64,000 bases of DNA from Candidatus Peregrinibacteria bacterium. GTDB taxonomy: Bacteria; Patescibacteriota; Gracilibacteria; UBA1369; LOWO2-01-FULL-3. The DNA is taken from contig JAPLYN010000001.1 in NCBI GenBank assembly GCA_026395515.1, forward strand, positions 124,001-188,000, written 5' to 3'. Under the pieces are notes generated by a model that was given only the letters and a program-made list of their open reading frames with translations, ran no database searches and had not been told where the DNA came from. Position numbers and translations under genes: made by a program. Each line of letters begins with the position of its first letter. Positions within the stretch are counted from its first letter, which is position 1. Below, in pieces: positions 56,146 through 64,000 of this stretch.

Positions 56146-57528
56146 ATGCAGAACACAAATCAGAAAAACATCATAGAACTTATAAAGAGAAGTAATAAAA
56201 TACTCGTTTTGCCGTCCTCTCCACCAGACGGAGACTCACTTGGCTCAGCCGTAGCTCTTTATATGTCTTTGAGGAAGTTAGGTAAGGAAGTAACGGTAAT
56301 TTGTGCCGATCCTGTACCAGATGTATATGACTTCCTTCCAAACATGAAAATTGTTGGAAACAAGTTCATGTCTTCCAACGACTTCATCATTACTATCGAC
56401 TGTAAGAAAATTAAGGTTGATAAGATAAAGAGTTCTATTGAAGACGATAAGGTAAACATCATTTTGAGCCCTCTAGACGGTCATTTCTCAGAAGCTGACA
56501 TTACATTCAATAAAGGTGAAATGTCCTACGATTTGATCATTACGGTAGATACAGCTGAATTACAGCAATTACGTGGAATTTATGAGAATAACACTGAGAT
56601 TTTCCATCAAGTACCTGTAATCAATATAGATCACCACATCTCTAATACTCACTTTGGAAAGATAAATCACGTGGATATTATGTCATCTTCCACTACTGAG
56701 TTGCTTTGTCCACTTCTTGAGGAAATGGCTAAGGATACAGGGGTAGATCTTATTGATGAAGATATTGCGACCTTGCTTTTGACAGGTATTATTACCGATA
56801 CTGGAAGTTTCCAGAATGCGAATACTACGCCAAAATCCTTTGAAGTTGCTTCTGAGCTTATTGCTTACGGAGCGCGTCAGCAAGAAATTATTCAATACAT
56901 TTATAAAACTAAACAATTAAGCCAGCTCAAGCTTTGGGGTCGTGTACTTTCAAAAATTCAAACTGATGAAAAGCATCACATTGTCTGGTCTGTAGTAAGT
57001 CAGCAAGATTTACGTGATACCGGTAGTAGTGTGGATGAGACTGGAGATATTATTGATGAGCTTATGACCAATGCTCCAGGTGCAGAAGTAATTCTATTAA
57101 TTAAAGAGAAAAAAGATAATTTTATATCTGTAAGTATTAGAACAACTAGCGCCAGCATCGATGCCGCTGCAATCGCCGAAAAGTTCGGTGGTGGGGGACA
57201 TACTCAAGCAGCTGGATTTGGTATGAATGATATTTCACTTAGGGATGCCGAATATAAAGTTGTTAATGCTGTAAAAGAGTTTCAAGCTCAAAGAAAGTCT
57301 CCAGCCGAATTTGAAAGTAGGATTGTATTAGCTCCTGAGATTCAAGCTCCTGAGATTCAGGCGCCTGTAGCAAAAGTAGAATCTGCACTACCAGAAATCG
57401 AGACAAAAAAGAAAGTAATTAAAAGAACTAAAGCTGAAGAAGATAACTTTAAATTTCATAGTCTCCATTCAGAACTAAAGGGAGATGAGCTCGGAGATGC
57501 CGGAATTGCTTACAAGTTTGAAGACTAA
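56146..57528 (+). CDS. DHH/DHHA1 phosphoesterase, NrnA-like
   Basis: A 460-residue protein. Motifs: SPPDGDSLGSA (Asp28, Asp30), VDTAELQQLRG (near 137), IDHHIS (near 162), TGIITDTGSF (near 205), and DHHA1 GGGGHTQAAGF (near 345). This is the family of nanoRNases, pApA phosphodiesterases and PAP phosphatases (NrnA/GdpP catalytic part). It is cytosolic; no membrane or GGDEF part is present. The last 75 residues are an extra tail with a repeated PEIQA unit and Lys/Glu-rich sequence, not found in usual NrnA. The exact substrate cannot be read from sequence. Its stop overlaps the convergent small gene by 4 bp. Confidence 0.9.
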   Translation: MQNTNQKNIIELIKRSNKILVLPSSPPDGDSLGSAVALYMSLRKLGKEVTVICADPVPDVYDFLPNMKIVGNKFMSSNDFIITIDCKKIKVDKIKSSIEDDKVNIILSPLDGHFSEADITFNKGEMSYDLIITVDTAELQQLRGIYENNTEIFHQVPVINIDHHISNTHFGKINHVDIMSSSTTELLCPLLEEMAKDTGVDLIDEDIATLLLTGIITDTGSFQNANTTPKSFEVASELIAYGARQQEIIQYIYKTKQLSQLKLWGRVLSKIQTDEKHHIVWSVVSQQDLRDTGSSVDETGDIIDELMTNAPGAEVILLIKEKKDNFISVSIRTTSASIDAAAIAEKFGGGGHTQAAGFGMNDISLRDAEYKVVNAVKEFQAQRKSPAEFESRIVLAPEIQAPEIQAPVAKVESALPEIETKKKVIKRTKAEEDNFKFHSLHSELKGDELGDAGIAYKFED

Positions 57529-57767
57529 TTAGCTGGCGGTGGAGTAGTAGGAGAAGGCACAGAAGGTGCAGTCGTAGGTGTTTGCACACCTGCTCCAGGA
57601 TTCAATTTCATCACAGGGCTATTGTTTGAAGGCTGAGTAACTTTTGCGTTATCACCAGTTTTAACGACTGAATAAATGAAGCTCGCAATTGCAATAGCTG
57701 CAACAATAAGAGCTGCAATTGCTGTAGGGAAGAATTTTTTCTCGTCTCCTTTTTTGTATTCTGGCAT
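57525..57767 (-). CDS. Small bitopic membrane protein (80 aa)
   Basis: Not recognised. A short charged N-terminus (MPEYKKGDEKK), one membrane helix (about 14-34) and an outside tail that becomes Pro/Thr/Ser-rich (TTAPSVPSPTTPPPAN). It lies 12 bp downstream of the SLH gene at 57780 on the same strand and overlaps the end of the NrnA-like gene by 4 bp. The Pro-rich end suggests a wall-spanning linker. It could be a small partner of the SLH protein. Confidence 0.7.
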   Translation of the reverse strand: MPEYKKGDEKKFFPTAIAALIVAAIAIASFIYSVVKTGDNAKVTQPSNNSPVMKLNPGAGVQTPTTAPSVPSPTTPPPAN

Positions 57768-57779
57768 ATTTAGAAATTA

Positions 57780-59096
57780 TTAAAATGAAGTAGTTTTTCC
57801 TGATCTAGAATCTAAAATTACATCATCCGTACGTTCATATTTAAACGTGTAATTTGCTTTTGTGCTGTAATAGTAATCTACAGGACCATTTCCAGCTCCT
57901 AGAGCATCAGTGAGGATTATTGTTTTTTCAGGCAAAGAATTTAAAGTATCCATTCCTTTATTTTTAATCAGAATCATTTTCATAATATTGCTCAAAACAT
58001 CGGTATAGTCTTCAGCATTTGTGGCTGGCAACTCTTTATATACTAAAGTTCCAAGCATTGCTTTTATGGCTTGTTGTAACTGAAATCCTAGAGCACCATT
58101 GCCAAATTCCGTGTAGATTGCCAATACCTTTTTATTTTTCAAATAAACATACCAATCAACCATTCTGGAATTTTGATACACCACTTCGTAAGCATCTAAA
58201 TCTTTCAATTTAAATTTTTTATAAGCAGCTCCAGGAAAAGCATTTTTTATATTTGTGAAATATTGATCGGTTACCATGTTTCCGGCATTTGCATCAAGAG
58301 TAACAGTCACCACTGCAGAATTTGGGTATACTCTCGTGGCTGAGAATTGAGAATATTGTTTGTCTGGTTTGATGAAAACTACCTGGTTATTATCTTTAAC
58401 AACTTTCCAGTTTTTATCGTCAAATTTAATTTGGAAGGGAAGATTGTCGCCATTATAGGTGTTCCAATTTATTTCCAATGGGAATGGCTCACCTTTATTA
58501 TTTTGTACCGTCATCATGCGGAAAACCAATTCTGCAAACGCTGCTCTAGTCATTGATTGGTCTGGATGAACGGCACCGTAATCATCAGAAAGAATAATAT
58601 TGTGGTCACGTCCGTACTGAATATGAGAAGCATACCAAGCCTCTTTTTTTACATCTGTAAAAACATTATCAGGCACAGTCGCAGGTAACTGAACTTTAGC
58701 TGCTGTAGCTAAAATTTTCATAGTTTCTGCAAGATTAACTGGATCAGTTGGTTTGAAAGTTCCATCTTTGTATCCTCCAATTATTCCAGCAGCTTTTCCT
58801 CCCATTACATATGGGAAAAACCAAGCCTCCTTTTTTACATCTGGAAATACAAAGACATAGCTTCCATCAGTCTTAATATTCAAAGCACTTGTAATAATTT
58901 TTACTGCTTCTGCTCTATTTACTAATTTGCCTGGACCAAAAGTTCCATCAGCATATCCTTTGATAATATTCTTATCAGCTAAGAATTCTATCGCTTGAAA
59001 ATTCTTGTTATCCGCAGGGACATCAGGAAAAGTAGCGGCATTCGCATTCAACGAAAGCGCAAAAAATAATACAGGAAGGAGGTGAATCTTTTTCAT
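57780..59096 (-). CDS. Secreted protein with three SLH domains and PsbP-like C-terminus
   Basis: About 438 residues from ATG 59096. A second ATG at 59102 is only 4 nt from the -10 box and would lie before the likely transcription start. Signal peptide about 1-20 (ending NANAA). SLH domains at about 21-75 (IIKGYADGTFGPGKLVNRAE), 85-140 (GIIGGYKDGTFKP) and 150-205. The rest (about 215-438) is a beta-rich domain (FDDKNWKVVKDNNQVVF, DAYEVVYQNSRMVDWYVY) of PsbP/DUF1795 type. It is co-directional with the small membrane gene downstream. Confidence 0.87.
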   Translation of the reverse strand: MKKIHLLPVLFFALSLNANAATFPDVPADNKNFQAIEFLADKNIIKGYADGTFGPGKLVNRAEAVKIITSALNIKTDGSYVFVFPDVKKEAWFFPYVMGGKAAGIIGGYKDGTFKPTDPVNLAETMKILATAAKVQLPATVPDNVFTDVKKEAWYASHIQYGRDHNIILSDDYGAVHPDQSMTRAAFAELVFRMMTVQNNKGEPFPLEINWNTYNGDNLPFQIKFDDKNWKVVKDNNQVVFIKPDKQYSQFSATRVYPNSAVVTVTLDANAGNMVTDQYFTNIKNAFPGAAYKKFKLKDLDAYEVVYQNSRMVDWYVYLKNKKVLAIYTEFGNGALGFQLQQAIKAMLGTLVYKELPATNAEDYTDVLSNIMKMILIKNKGMDTLNSLPEKTIILTDALGAGNGPVDYYYSTKANYTFKYERTDDVILDSRSGKTTSF

Positions 59097-59106
59097 AAGC
59101 ATTAAG

Positions 59107-59136
59107 AATATAGCACTCTTAATAACGCTGCTTCAA
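59107..59136 (-). promoter_or_regulatory. Promoter for the SLH gene, very short leader
   Basis: On the minus strand, TTGAAG (59131-59136), an 18-bp spacer, TATATT (59107-59112), then 10 nt to ATG 59096. The mRNA leader would be only 2-5 nt. Confidence 0.5.
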
Positions 59137-59144
59137 ACGAAATA

Positions 59145-60497
59145 TTACGAATATAGTAATTCGCCAGGTGTATATCTATCTAAATTTTCTTCGCCGATGA
59201 GTTTTACTAAACGCTCAACGACCTTTTCCATTTTGACAGTTTCTTGTATACCCTTTTTCATATCTCTAATGATAGCATTGCCTTCTCTTACTTCTGTTAA
59301 GCCTAGAAGAACTGTATATGGAACTTTAAATTTATCAGCAATTCTTAACTGAACATTTATTGATCCTTTTCCTAGGGCTCCCATAGTTTTTAAACCAGCG
59401 TCTCTCAATTGATCAATCAAAGGAAGACATTTTCTCTTCGCTTCATTTCCTAACTGAGCCACGAAAACGTGTAAGAAATCCTTTGAAGGAGCATGCACTT
59501 TTTCACGTTTCATACATGCGATAATTCTTTCAATACCAGCAGCCATACCTACGGCTGGAGTTGGTTGTCCGCCCATAAGTTCTATTAATCCATCATAACG
59601 TCCACCACCACCGATAGCGTTTTGAGCTGCTTCACCTTTTTCTACTTCGGCAAATTCAAATACAGTTTTTGCATAATAATCCAAACCACGAACCAATTTA
59701 GGATTTTCTTCATAAACTAATCCCATTTCATCCAAGTAACCTTTTAATTCAGTATGGAAATCCAAAGACTCTTTATCTAAATAATCTTTCATTAATGGAG
59801 CCAATTGAGCCAAGATCTTGCAGTCCTCCTGTTTGCAATCTAGAAGACGCATTGGATTGCTTGTAAGTCTGTAGCGGCAATCTTCACATAGAGAACGTTC
59901 TTTACCTGTGTAGTAATCCTGTAGAACCTGCATATATTTCTTTCTAGCTTCAGGAGTACCGATAGTATTTATTTGTAATTTCAAAACTTTATGAACGCCT
60001 AAATCCTGATAAATTTTAGAAGCTAATTGAATAATTTGTGCATCCAAAGCGGCATCACTTTCACCAATAATCTCAAAACCAAACTGCCAGAATTGACGAT
60101 AACGACCTTTTTGTGGTCTGTCATATCTGAAATGAGGCTCATAATAATAGAGCATTAAAGGTTGTGGCAATTGGCTCATATTATTCTGAATGTAGCTGCG
60201 CACTACGCCAGCCGTACCCTCAGGTTTCAATGTGAGACTGCGTCCCTTTCTATCTTGAAAAGTGTACATTTCTTTTGAAACGATATCTGATGTATCTCCA
60301 ATGCTTCTCTTAAATACTTCCGTAAATTCAAACACAGGCGTACTAATACGTCTAAAACCAGCCTGTCTAGCTCTATGTCTCACCACTTTCTTGATAAAAG
60401 TGTGATATTCATGATCAGCCGGTAAGATGTCATGTACTCCTTTTGGAGTCTGAAATGGAGGCTTCTGAACTACAATCTCATCGGATTCTTCTGCCAT
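59145..60497 (-). CDS. hisS: Histidyl-tRNA synthetase
   Basis: A 450-residue class II synthetase. PKGVHDILP at the start; motif 2 around TLKPEGTAGVVRSYI and FRYDRPQKGRYRQFWQFG; histidine-specific GLDYYAKTVFEF and GGGGRYDGL; motif 3 AVGMAAGIERI. A Cys-rich insert (CEDC, then CKQEDC) in the middle is common in bacterial HisRS. The C-terminal anticodon-binding domain ends the protein. Size and order are normal. It has its own promoter. Confidence 0.97.
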   Translation of the reverse strand: MAEESDEIVVQKPPFQTPKGVHDILPADHEYHTFIKKVVRHRARQAGFRRISTPVFEFTEVFKRSIGDTSDIVSKEMYTFQDRKGRSLTLKPEGTAGVVRSYIQNNMSQLPQPLMLYYYEPHFRYDRPQKGRYRQFWQFGFEIIGESDAALDAQIIQLASKIYQDLGVHKVLKLQINTIGTPEARKKYMQVLQDYYTGKERSLCEDCRYRLTSNPMRLLDCKQEDCKILAQLAPLMKDYLDKESLDFHTELKGYLDEMGLVYEENPKLVRGLDYYAKTVFEFAEVEKGEAAQNAIGGGGRYDGLIELMGGQPTPAVGMAAGIERIIACMKREKVHAPSKDFLHVFVAQLGNEAKRKCLPLIDQLRDAGLKTMGALGKGSINVQLRIADKFKVPYTVLLGLTEVREGNAIIRDMKKGIQETVKMEKVVERLVKLIGEENLDRYTPGELLYS

Positions 60498-60539
60498 AGT
60501 GTGGAAGGATAAGAAATATACGTGAACACGCTAGGTGCT

Positions 60540-60567
60540 ATTCTACCACATGTTTTGCTTATTTCAA
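60540..60567 (-). promoter_or_regulatory. Promoter for hisS
   Basis: On the minus strand, TTGAAA (60562-60567), a 16-bp spacer, TAGAAT (60540-60545), 43 bp before the ATG. No T-box-like leader fits in that space. Confidence 0.55.
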
Positions 60568-60587
60568 GATAAATGATGCAGCCATTA

Positions 60588-61643
60588 TCACCAAATTTCA
60601 AAAGAAGTTGTCGGAACGATATTGGTCTTTTTCTTAAATTTCTTTGGATTAGCTTCGTATAAATAATAGCCGGCTGCTGCTATCATTGCAGCATTGTCTG
60701 TGCAGTAATTGAAGGATTGAGGATGTCTGAAAATTATTTTTCTATCAAATCTCTGATTGAAAATATTTAATTTTTGCTGAATCATTTCTCTCAGTCTTTT
60801 ATTGGCAGATACTCCACCAGCCAAATGAATTTCTTTTATTTTTGGGAATTTTTCTGCCGCCATTATTAATTTTTCACTCAAAACTTGCACCACAGCCTCT
60901 TGAAAACTCGCCGCCATATCCGCTTTATATTTTTCATCCATCGTCCCTACAACTTTTTTTGTTGCATTCAAAACAGATGTTTTTAACCCTGAAAAACTGA
61001 AATTTAAACTACCTTTCTCCAGAAAGGCTTGAGGTAATTTGAACTTCATCGCATCTCCATTTAAAGCAAGTTTGGAGATTGCTGGTCCACCTGGATATCC
61101 CAAACCAAGAATTCTCGCCACTTTATCAAAAGCTTCTCCAGCCGCATCATCTAAAGTCTCTCCTAAAATTTTAAATTTATGATGATCGGTCATTAATATA
61201 AGCTCATTATGACCACCGGAAACTGTCAGAATTAGAATAGGGAACTCCGGTTCACTTTTTTCTTCACCATTCTCTTCATAAAGCCAATTAGAATAAATAT
61301 GTCCGACAATGTGTTGAACAGGAATAAGAGGCTTATTCTTTACATAAGAAATAACGCTCGCAGTTTCTGTTCCGATAATCAGAGAACTAATTAATCCTGG
61401 GCCTCTAGTAATTGCTAAAGCTTCAATATCATCCCAATCACAGCCACCTTTCTCCAAACACTCTTCCAATACCGGTATCATTTTTAATACGTGTTCTCTT
61501 GCTGCCACTTCTGGCACGACACCTCCAGTTTTTGCATGCAGGTCAATTTGAGAAGCAATAATATTCGCCAAAACTTTACGGCCATCTTCTACAATTGCCG
61601 CTGCTGTTTCGTCGCATGATGATTCTATGCTCAAGATTTTCAT
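60588..61643 (-). CDS. tsaD: tRNA N6-adenosine threonylcarbamoyltransferase TsaD
   Basis: A 351-residue Kae1/TsaD protein. ILSIESSCDETAAAI at the N-terminus, metal ligands HIVGH (about 111-115), VSGGHNELIL, GEAFDKVAR and LGLGYPGGP, and the C-terminal HPQSFNYCTDNAAMIA. It transfers the threonylcarbamoyl group to A37 of tRNAs reading ANN codons, in a complex with TsaB and TsaE, which are not in the window. Its ATG overlaps the TGA of the upstream HD-domain gene (ATGA at 61640-61643), showing translational coupling. Confidence 0.96.
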   Translation of the reverse strand: MKILSIESSCDETAAAIVEDGRKVLANIIASQIDLHAKTGGVVPEVAAREHVLKMIPVLEECLEKGGCDWDDIEALAITRGPGLISSLIIGTETASVISYVKNKPLIPVQHIVGHIYSNWLYEENGEEKSEPEFPILILTVSGGHNELILMTDHHKFKILGETLDDAAGEAFDKVARILGLGYPGGPAISKLALNGDAMKFKLPQAFLEKGSLNFSFSGLKTSVLNATKKVVGTMDEKYKADMAASFQEAVVQVLSEKLIMAAEKFPKIKEIHLAGGVSANKRLREMIQQKLNIFNQRFDRKIIFRHPQSFNYCTDNAAMIAAAGYYLYEANPKKFKKKTNIVPTTSFEIW

Positions 61644-62434
61644 GTGGGCATTCTACCCAATACAGGAGTACTTCTCAAGATAGCTTCTGGATCATTCAAA
61701 AAAGCTTCTGCCACATCTGGATGAAAATGACTTCCAGCAGATTCCCTAATTGCATGCACTATTGCATCAATTGAACGCGGTTCTCTTCCAGGTCTTTTTT
61801 TTATCATTGCATCCAGGGCATCAGCAACTTGAACTATAGATGACGGAATTTCCACTTCTTCACTTCCTTGAGCAACATAACCATCATGATCAAATCTTTG
61901 ATGATGACCTCTAATCATTTTTACAGTTGAATCATCGAGACTTAGTAATTCACCAATTCTTGCTCCCATTTCTGGATGCCAAGCCACCACATTTTTTCCA
62001 CCCTGATCTAGCTTTCCCTCAAAATCTATCAATCCTCTTATTTGTGGATCAATTTTTCCTAAATCATGTATGAGTCCACCTTGAGTTATATCGTCCACTT
62101 CTTTGGTAGAAAGACCCATTCCAATTGCCAATTTTCTCGCAATTATTGAAGTCCCGCCCATATGTTGAACCAATCTTGGATAATCTCCAGACACAGCCTT
62201 TGCTAGCATAGCAGGTATGCCTTTATATTTTAAACCAGCCAAAGATGCATTTGTTCCAAATTCTTGTCTCACTCTCTCCGCAATTTTCATTACAACATCT
62301 CTCGCTTTTGCATCCACAAATTCTTCAAGATCAGGATGTCTACCAACAATCATTCCAGTAGCATCCAGAACCCTCGTTCCAAAATCTACTGGCTCCACTA
62401 ATTGTGAATCTTTGCTTACGTGCATGAAATTCAT
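61640..62434 (-). CDS. HD-GYP-like phosphohydrolase domain protein (264 aa)
   Basis: An HD-superfamily metal-dependent hydrolase. LIHDLGKID (HD near residue 122), AWHPEMGARIGE, GHHQRFDHDGY and VQVADALDAM occur in the order of HD-GYP domains. The GYP tripeptide itself reads GYV, so cyclic-di-GMP hydrolysis is uncertain. The N-terminal 70 residues are helical without known domain, and no receiver or sensor is fused. Translation is coupled to tsaD by the ATGA overlap. A second ATG at 62425 is possible as start. Confidence 0.85.
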   Translation of the reverse strand: MNFMHVSKDSQLVEPVDFGTRVLDATGMIVGRHPDLEEFVDAKARDVVMKIAERVRQEFGTNASLAGLKYKGIPAMLAKAVSGDYPRLVQHMGGTSIIARKLAIGMGLSTKEVDDITQGGLIHDLGKIDPQIRGLIDFEGKLDQGGKNVVAWHPEMGARIGELLSLDDSTVKMIRGHHQRFDHDGYVAQGSEEVEIPSSIVQVADALDAMIKKRPGREPRSIDAIVHAIRESAGSHFHPDVAEAFLNDPEAILRSTPVLGRMPT

Positions 62435-62462
62435 TATTGGAAGTAAAGATTAAACAAAAAAC

Positions 62463-62491
62463 TCGAAAAGTACAAGAAAATAGGGTATAAT
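62463..62491 (+). promoter_or_regulatory. Promoter for cca, predicting a leaderless mRNA
   Basis: TCGAAA (62463-62468), a 17-bp spacer, perfect TATAAT (62486-62491), then exactly 6 nt and ATG 62498. Same geometry as the miaA promoter. Confidence 0.6.
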
Positions 62492-62497
62492 TAAGCC

Positions 62498-63856
62498 ATG
62501 AAATCCACCTCATTGGAAGTAATTGAAGATCTGAAAAAAGCCGGTTATGAAGCCTATTGGGCTGGTGGTTGTGTACGCGACATGCTTCTAGGAATTCAGC
62601 CTAAGGATTTTGATATAGTCACTTCGGCAAAGCCAGACGACATTGAGAGAATATTAGAACACACTATCCCGATTGGAAAACAATTTGGTGTAATTCTTGC
62701 CATAAAAAATGGTCATCATTTTGAAATTGCCACTTTCCGTTCTGACGCTGGCTACAGCGATGGTCGTCGTCCTAATGCTGTGGAATTCACAAATGCTAAG
62801 GAAGATGCTCTACGACGTGATTTTACCATCAATGCGATGTTCTATGATCCTTCCACTGATCAAGTTATGGATTATGTGAATGGACAGCAGGACATGCGTG
62901 ATAAATTAATTCGTTTTATTGGTAATCCTGAAGAACGTATCAAAGAAGATAATCTTCGTATTCTTCGTGCAGTCCGTTTCAAAAATGCTTTTGATTTTCA
63001 ATATCACCCAGATACTTATCAGGCAATAAAGAAACATGTTCAGCTTATTAAAAATATTTCTCCAAATCGTATTGCTGATGAACTGAATAAAATGATTATG
63101 GGTAAAAATCCCGCTCGCGCGTTTGAAGAACTATTTGAAATTGGAGCTTTAGAAATTATCATTCCTGAGCTTTGTAAATTAAAGGGACTCGCTCAACCTC
63201 TCATCTATCATCAGGAAGGGGATGTATGGGATCATTCAATGAAGGCCCTAAATAGTCTCACCGATGAAGACATAGATCCAGATCCACTTCCAGCTGAACC
63301 AGCATCTCTCGCACTCAAGTGGGCTACGCTTCTTCACGACATTGGTAAGTACGAAACATTTGCTCAAGATCAGGAGAGAATTCGTTACAATCATCACGCC
63401 GAAGTGGGCTCTGAAATTGCCAAAAAAATTCTCACTCGTCTAAATTTCCCAAACAAAATAATCGATCGCGTGTATTGGCTCATTCGTCATCACATGATGA
63501 TTGTTCCACTTGTGGAAATGAGTGATGGTAGACGTCGTCACTGGTTTCTTGAGCCAGGTTTTGAAGAACTTTTGGAATTAAACCGCGCTGATACCGTGGG
63601 TACTACGCCTATAGATCTCAGCCTTTATGAAAAGCTAAAACTCCTTTATCATCACGAAATTGCAAAATTAAAACTCATGCCTAAGAATCTACTTAAAGGC
63701 GAGGAAATTATGAAAATTTGCAATATAACAGAAGGAGCAAAAGTTGGTGAAATTCTCAAAGAACTTCGAGACCTTCAACTTTCTCACGAATTAAAAAACA
63801 AAGATGACGCCAAGAAATATCTCCAAAAGAAATATTCTTCTAAAGCATCTTCTTAG
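62498..63856 (+). CDS. cca: CCA tRNA nucleotidyltransferase with HD domain
   Basis: A 452-residue class II polymerase-beta-like enzyme. AGGCVRDMLLG with DFDIVTSA (catalytic Asp pair), RRDFTINAMFYD, ILRAVRF and an ERIKEDNLRI brace helix are typical. An HD domain follows (LLHDIGKYE near 281, HHAEVG, HHMM). It adds or repairs the CCA end of tRNA; the HD part can hydrolyse phosphoesters in some homologues. It is divergent from the HD-GYP-like gene and overlaps the convergent membrane-protein fragment by 17 bp. Confidence 0.95.
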   Translation: MKSTSLEVIEDLKKAGYEAYWAGGCVRDMLLGIQPKDFDIVTSAKPDDIERILEHTIPIGKQFGVILAIKNGHHFEIATFRSDAGYSDGRRPNAVEFTNAKEDALRRDFTINAMFYDPSTDQVMDYVNGQQDMRDKLIRFIGNPEERIKEDNLRILRAVRFKNAFDFQYHPDTYQAIKKHVQLIKNISPNRIADELNKMIMGKNPARAFEELFEIGALEIIIPELCKLKGLAQPLIYHQEGDVWDHSMKALNSLTDEDIDPDPLPAEPASLALKWATLLHDIGKYETFAQDQERIRYNHHAEVGSEIAKKILTRLNFPNKIIDRVYWLIRHHMMIVPLVEMSDGRRRHWFLEPGFEELLELNRADTVGTTPIDLSLYEKLKLLYHHEIAKLKLMPKNLLKGEEIMKICNITEGAKVGEILKELRDLQLSHELKNKDDAKKYLQKKYSSKASS

Positions 63857-64000
63857 ATTTTAAGAAGCTCATGTATTCAACTTTGGTCATTACTAGACTT
63901 CCAAGTCCTGTTAAACAAAGAACCATGTTTGCAGCCCATCCCACAAAAGGAATCAAGCAAACCACATGATAAATAAATAGAGCTAAAGCCCATATTCCAA
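63840..64000 (-). CDS. Membrane protein C-terminus, cut by window edge
   Basis: An open frame enters from the right edge and ends at TAG 63840-63842, giving about 53 residues. It includes a hydrophobic segment (WALALFIYHVVCLIPFVGW) and a second one with TGLGSLV, then a short basic tail (KSKKML). The IPFVGW/GLG pattern is like the last two helices of small predicted membrane proteins common in CPR genomes, but no family is certain. It overlaps the end of cca by 17 bp in convergent orientation. Confidence 0.6.
   Translation of the reverse strand, partial: GIWALALFIYHVVCLIPFVGWAANMVLCLTGLGSLVMTKVEYMSFLKSKKML

Noticed and set aside
1-64000. UGA read as glycine (genetic code 25)
   Set aside because: Three genes end cleanly at TGA with the next start overlapping or close (7133-7135, 52570-52572, 61640-61642), and conserved proteins show no in-frame TGA.

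Overview
The window reads as a chromosomal segment of a Candidate Phyla Radiation (Patescibacteria) bacterium, most likely of the Peregrinibacteria/Gracilibacteria side, at about 36-38% GC by eye. Reasons: short housekeeping genes packed with tiny gaps, many proteins with S-layer homology (SLH) domains, a minimal type IV pilus cluster, very large secreted proteins, an rpsF-ssb-rpsR cluster with no rplI (L9) after rpsR, and almost no Shine-Dalgarno sequences. UGA acts as stop (ends of the genes at 5789, 51640 and 61640), so this is not the UGA=Gly code of Gracilibacteria/Absconditabacteria. No rRNA, tRNA, CRISPR array, transposase or integrase gene was seen.

Layout. 1-1846 (minus): purH (partial), yidD and a LysM/M23 cell-wall peptidase. 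2228-3574 (plus): rpsF-ssb-rpsR, closed by a terminator. 3687-15163 (plus): a run of six little-known genes: a small membrane protein, two hypothetical proteins, a polytopic VirB6/TrbL-like membrane protein, a 1324-residue protein with a His-rich stretch, and a divergent RelA/SpoT-like protein. 15176-22147: thrS (minus), then recF, a PrsW-type intramembrane protease and uvrA (plus). 22201-23544 (minus): an SLH protein with an Ig-like domain. 23545-24860: the most unusual stretch, a direct-repeat array with about 10-bp phasing, in front of a small BldC/Xis-like winged-helix gene and a 56-residue zinc-ribbon gene, followed by a segment rich in inverted repeats.

24860-43708 (minus) is an 18.8-kb operon with 1-nt gaps: a 4862-residue secreted SLH protein (peptidase-like start, PDZ-like, Ig-like, VCBS, DUF11, FN3, PKD, SLH and thrombospondin type 3 parts) followed by four smaller exported proteins. 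Then come a KilA-N gene, a major pilin, and pilN-pilO-pilB-pilC (minus), followed by rplJ-rplL with an L10 leader RNA, and a one-SLH protein. 51640-63856 is a mixed housekeeping block: miaA, mazG-like, recJ, an SLH protein, an NrnA-like DHH phosphoesterase, a small membrane protein, another SLH protein, hisS, tsaD, an HD-GYP-like gene and cca; a membrane-protein fragment ends the window.

Themes. Genes for the cell surface (SLH proteins, giant protein, pilus, M23 peptidase, PrsW) dominate. Translation and repair genes fill the rest. Two tRNA-maturation genes, miaA and cca, look leaderless with identical promoter-to-start spacing. Large co-oriented blocks converge on the repeat array at 22-25 kb. 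The best candidate for an undescribed system is the array plus its BldC-like protein and zinc ribbon; the giant-protein operon is second.
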